From positions 1 to 5,466 of the forward strand of contig NZ_UQGV01000104.1 in the NCBI RefSeq assembly GCF_900540665.1: DNA of 5,466 bases, written 5' to 3'. Shown here piece after piece: positions 5,461 to 5,466 of the stretch. The first letter of the stretch is position 1; the number at the start of each line of letters is the position of its first letter. The notes below the pieces were generated by a model. That model saw only the letters and a program-made list of their open reading frames with translations. It was not told the DNA's origin and made no database searches. Position numbers and translations under genes: made by a program. This DNA is from an uncultured Catenibacterium sp. (GTDB lineage: Bacteria; Bacillota_I; Bacilli_A; Erysipelotrichales; Coprobacillaceae).

Positions 5461-5466
5461 GTCTTG

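Noticed and set aside
5411..5466. The start of a CRISPR array, from the spaced GGGGGTC motifs
   Set aside because: The repeated unit is only seven bases, the spacing is uneven (18 and 28), and there are no cas genes or typical 23-37-base repeats.

Overview
This AT-rich window carries five compact, intact bacterial genes that look chromosomal and mostly housekeeping. The proteins point to a low-GC Gram-positive (Firmicutes/Bacillota): a divergent EzrA, an all-Firmicute-style cysteine-free ribosomal protein S4, strong AGGAGG ribosome binding sites, and a textbook sigma-A promoter. The general flavour resembles gut Erysipelotrichia-type lineages, but that narrower placement is an impression only. 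The proximity of ezrA and rpsD is also known in Bacillus-type genomes, so part of the layout is probably old synteny.

Layout. On the left, ezrA runs leftward (start at 1780, stop at 38) and encodes a membrane-anchored coiled-coil regulator of FtsZ. A 170-base divergent intergenic region separates it from a rightward MATE-family efflux gene (1951-3285), which ends in a strong terminator whose stem begins inside the stop codon. Only about eight bases past the T-run lies an extended -10 promoter, followed immediately by the ribosome binding site of a stand-alone macrodomain gene (3350-3871), probably an ADP-ribose/O-acetyl-ADP-ribose hydrolase. Then come a consensus promoter, a structured leader of about 160 nt and rpsD (4087-4692), ending in a terminator. 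A TRIC/UPF0126 membrane protein gene (4735-5391) starts 12 bases after that terminator and ends in its own terminator.

How the parts work together. There is no sign of a single dedicated pathway. The genes look like short, separately punctuated transcription units: MATE alone, macrodomain with possible read-through into rpsD, and rpsD with possible read-through into the TRIC-like gene. The most elaborate regulation is the rpsD leader. It can fold into a closed multi-hairpin domain plus a pseudoknot, followed by a perfect 12-bp GCAA-capped hairpin touching the Shine-Dalgarno sequence. This is what one would expect of an S4 autoregulatory leader.

The least ordinary signal is at the two edges. 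Bases 1-50 and 5416-5460 are an imperfect inverted repeat (AATTTTT, then a G-run with TCA, then TCGCT, TAAAT and GGGG), each lying directly 3' of an outward-reading gene. The left copy supplies the last codons and stop of ezrA. These are likely copies of a dispersed repeat or mobile-element end, and the window may be a contig that broke at them. I found no phage, CRISPR, toxin-antitoxin, tRNA or rRNA genes, and no convincing novel multi-gene system.
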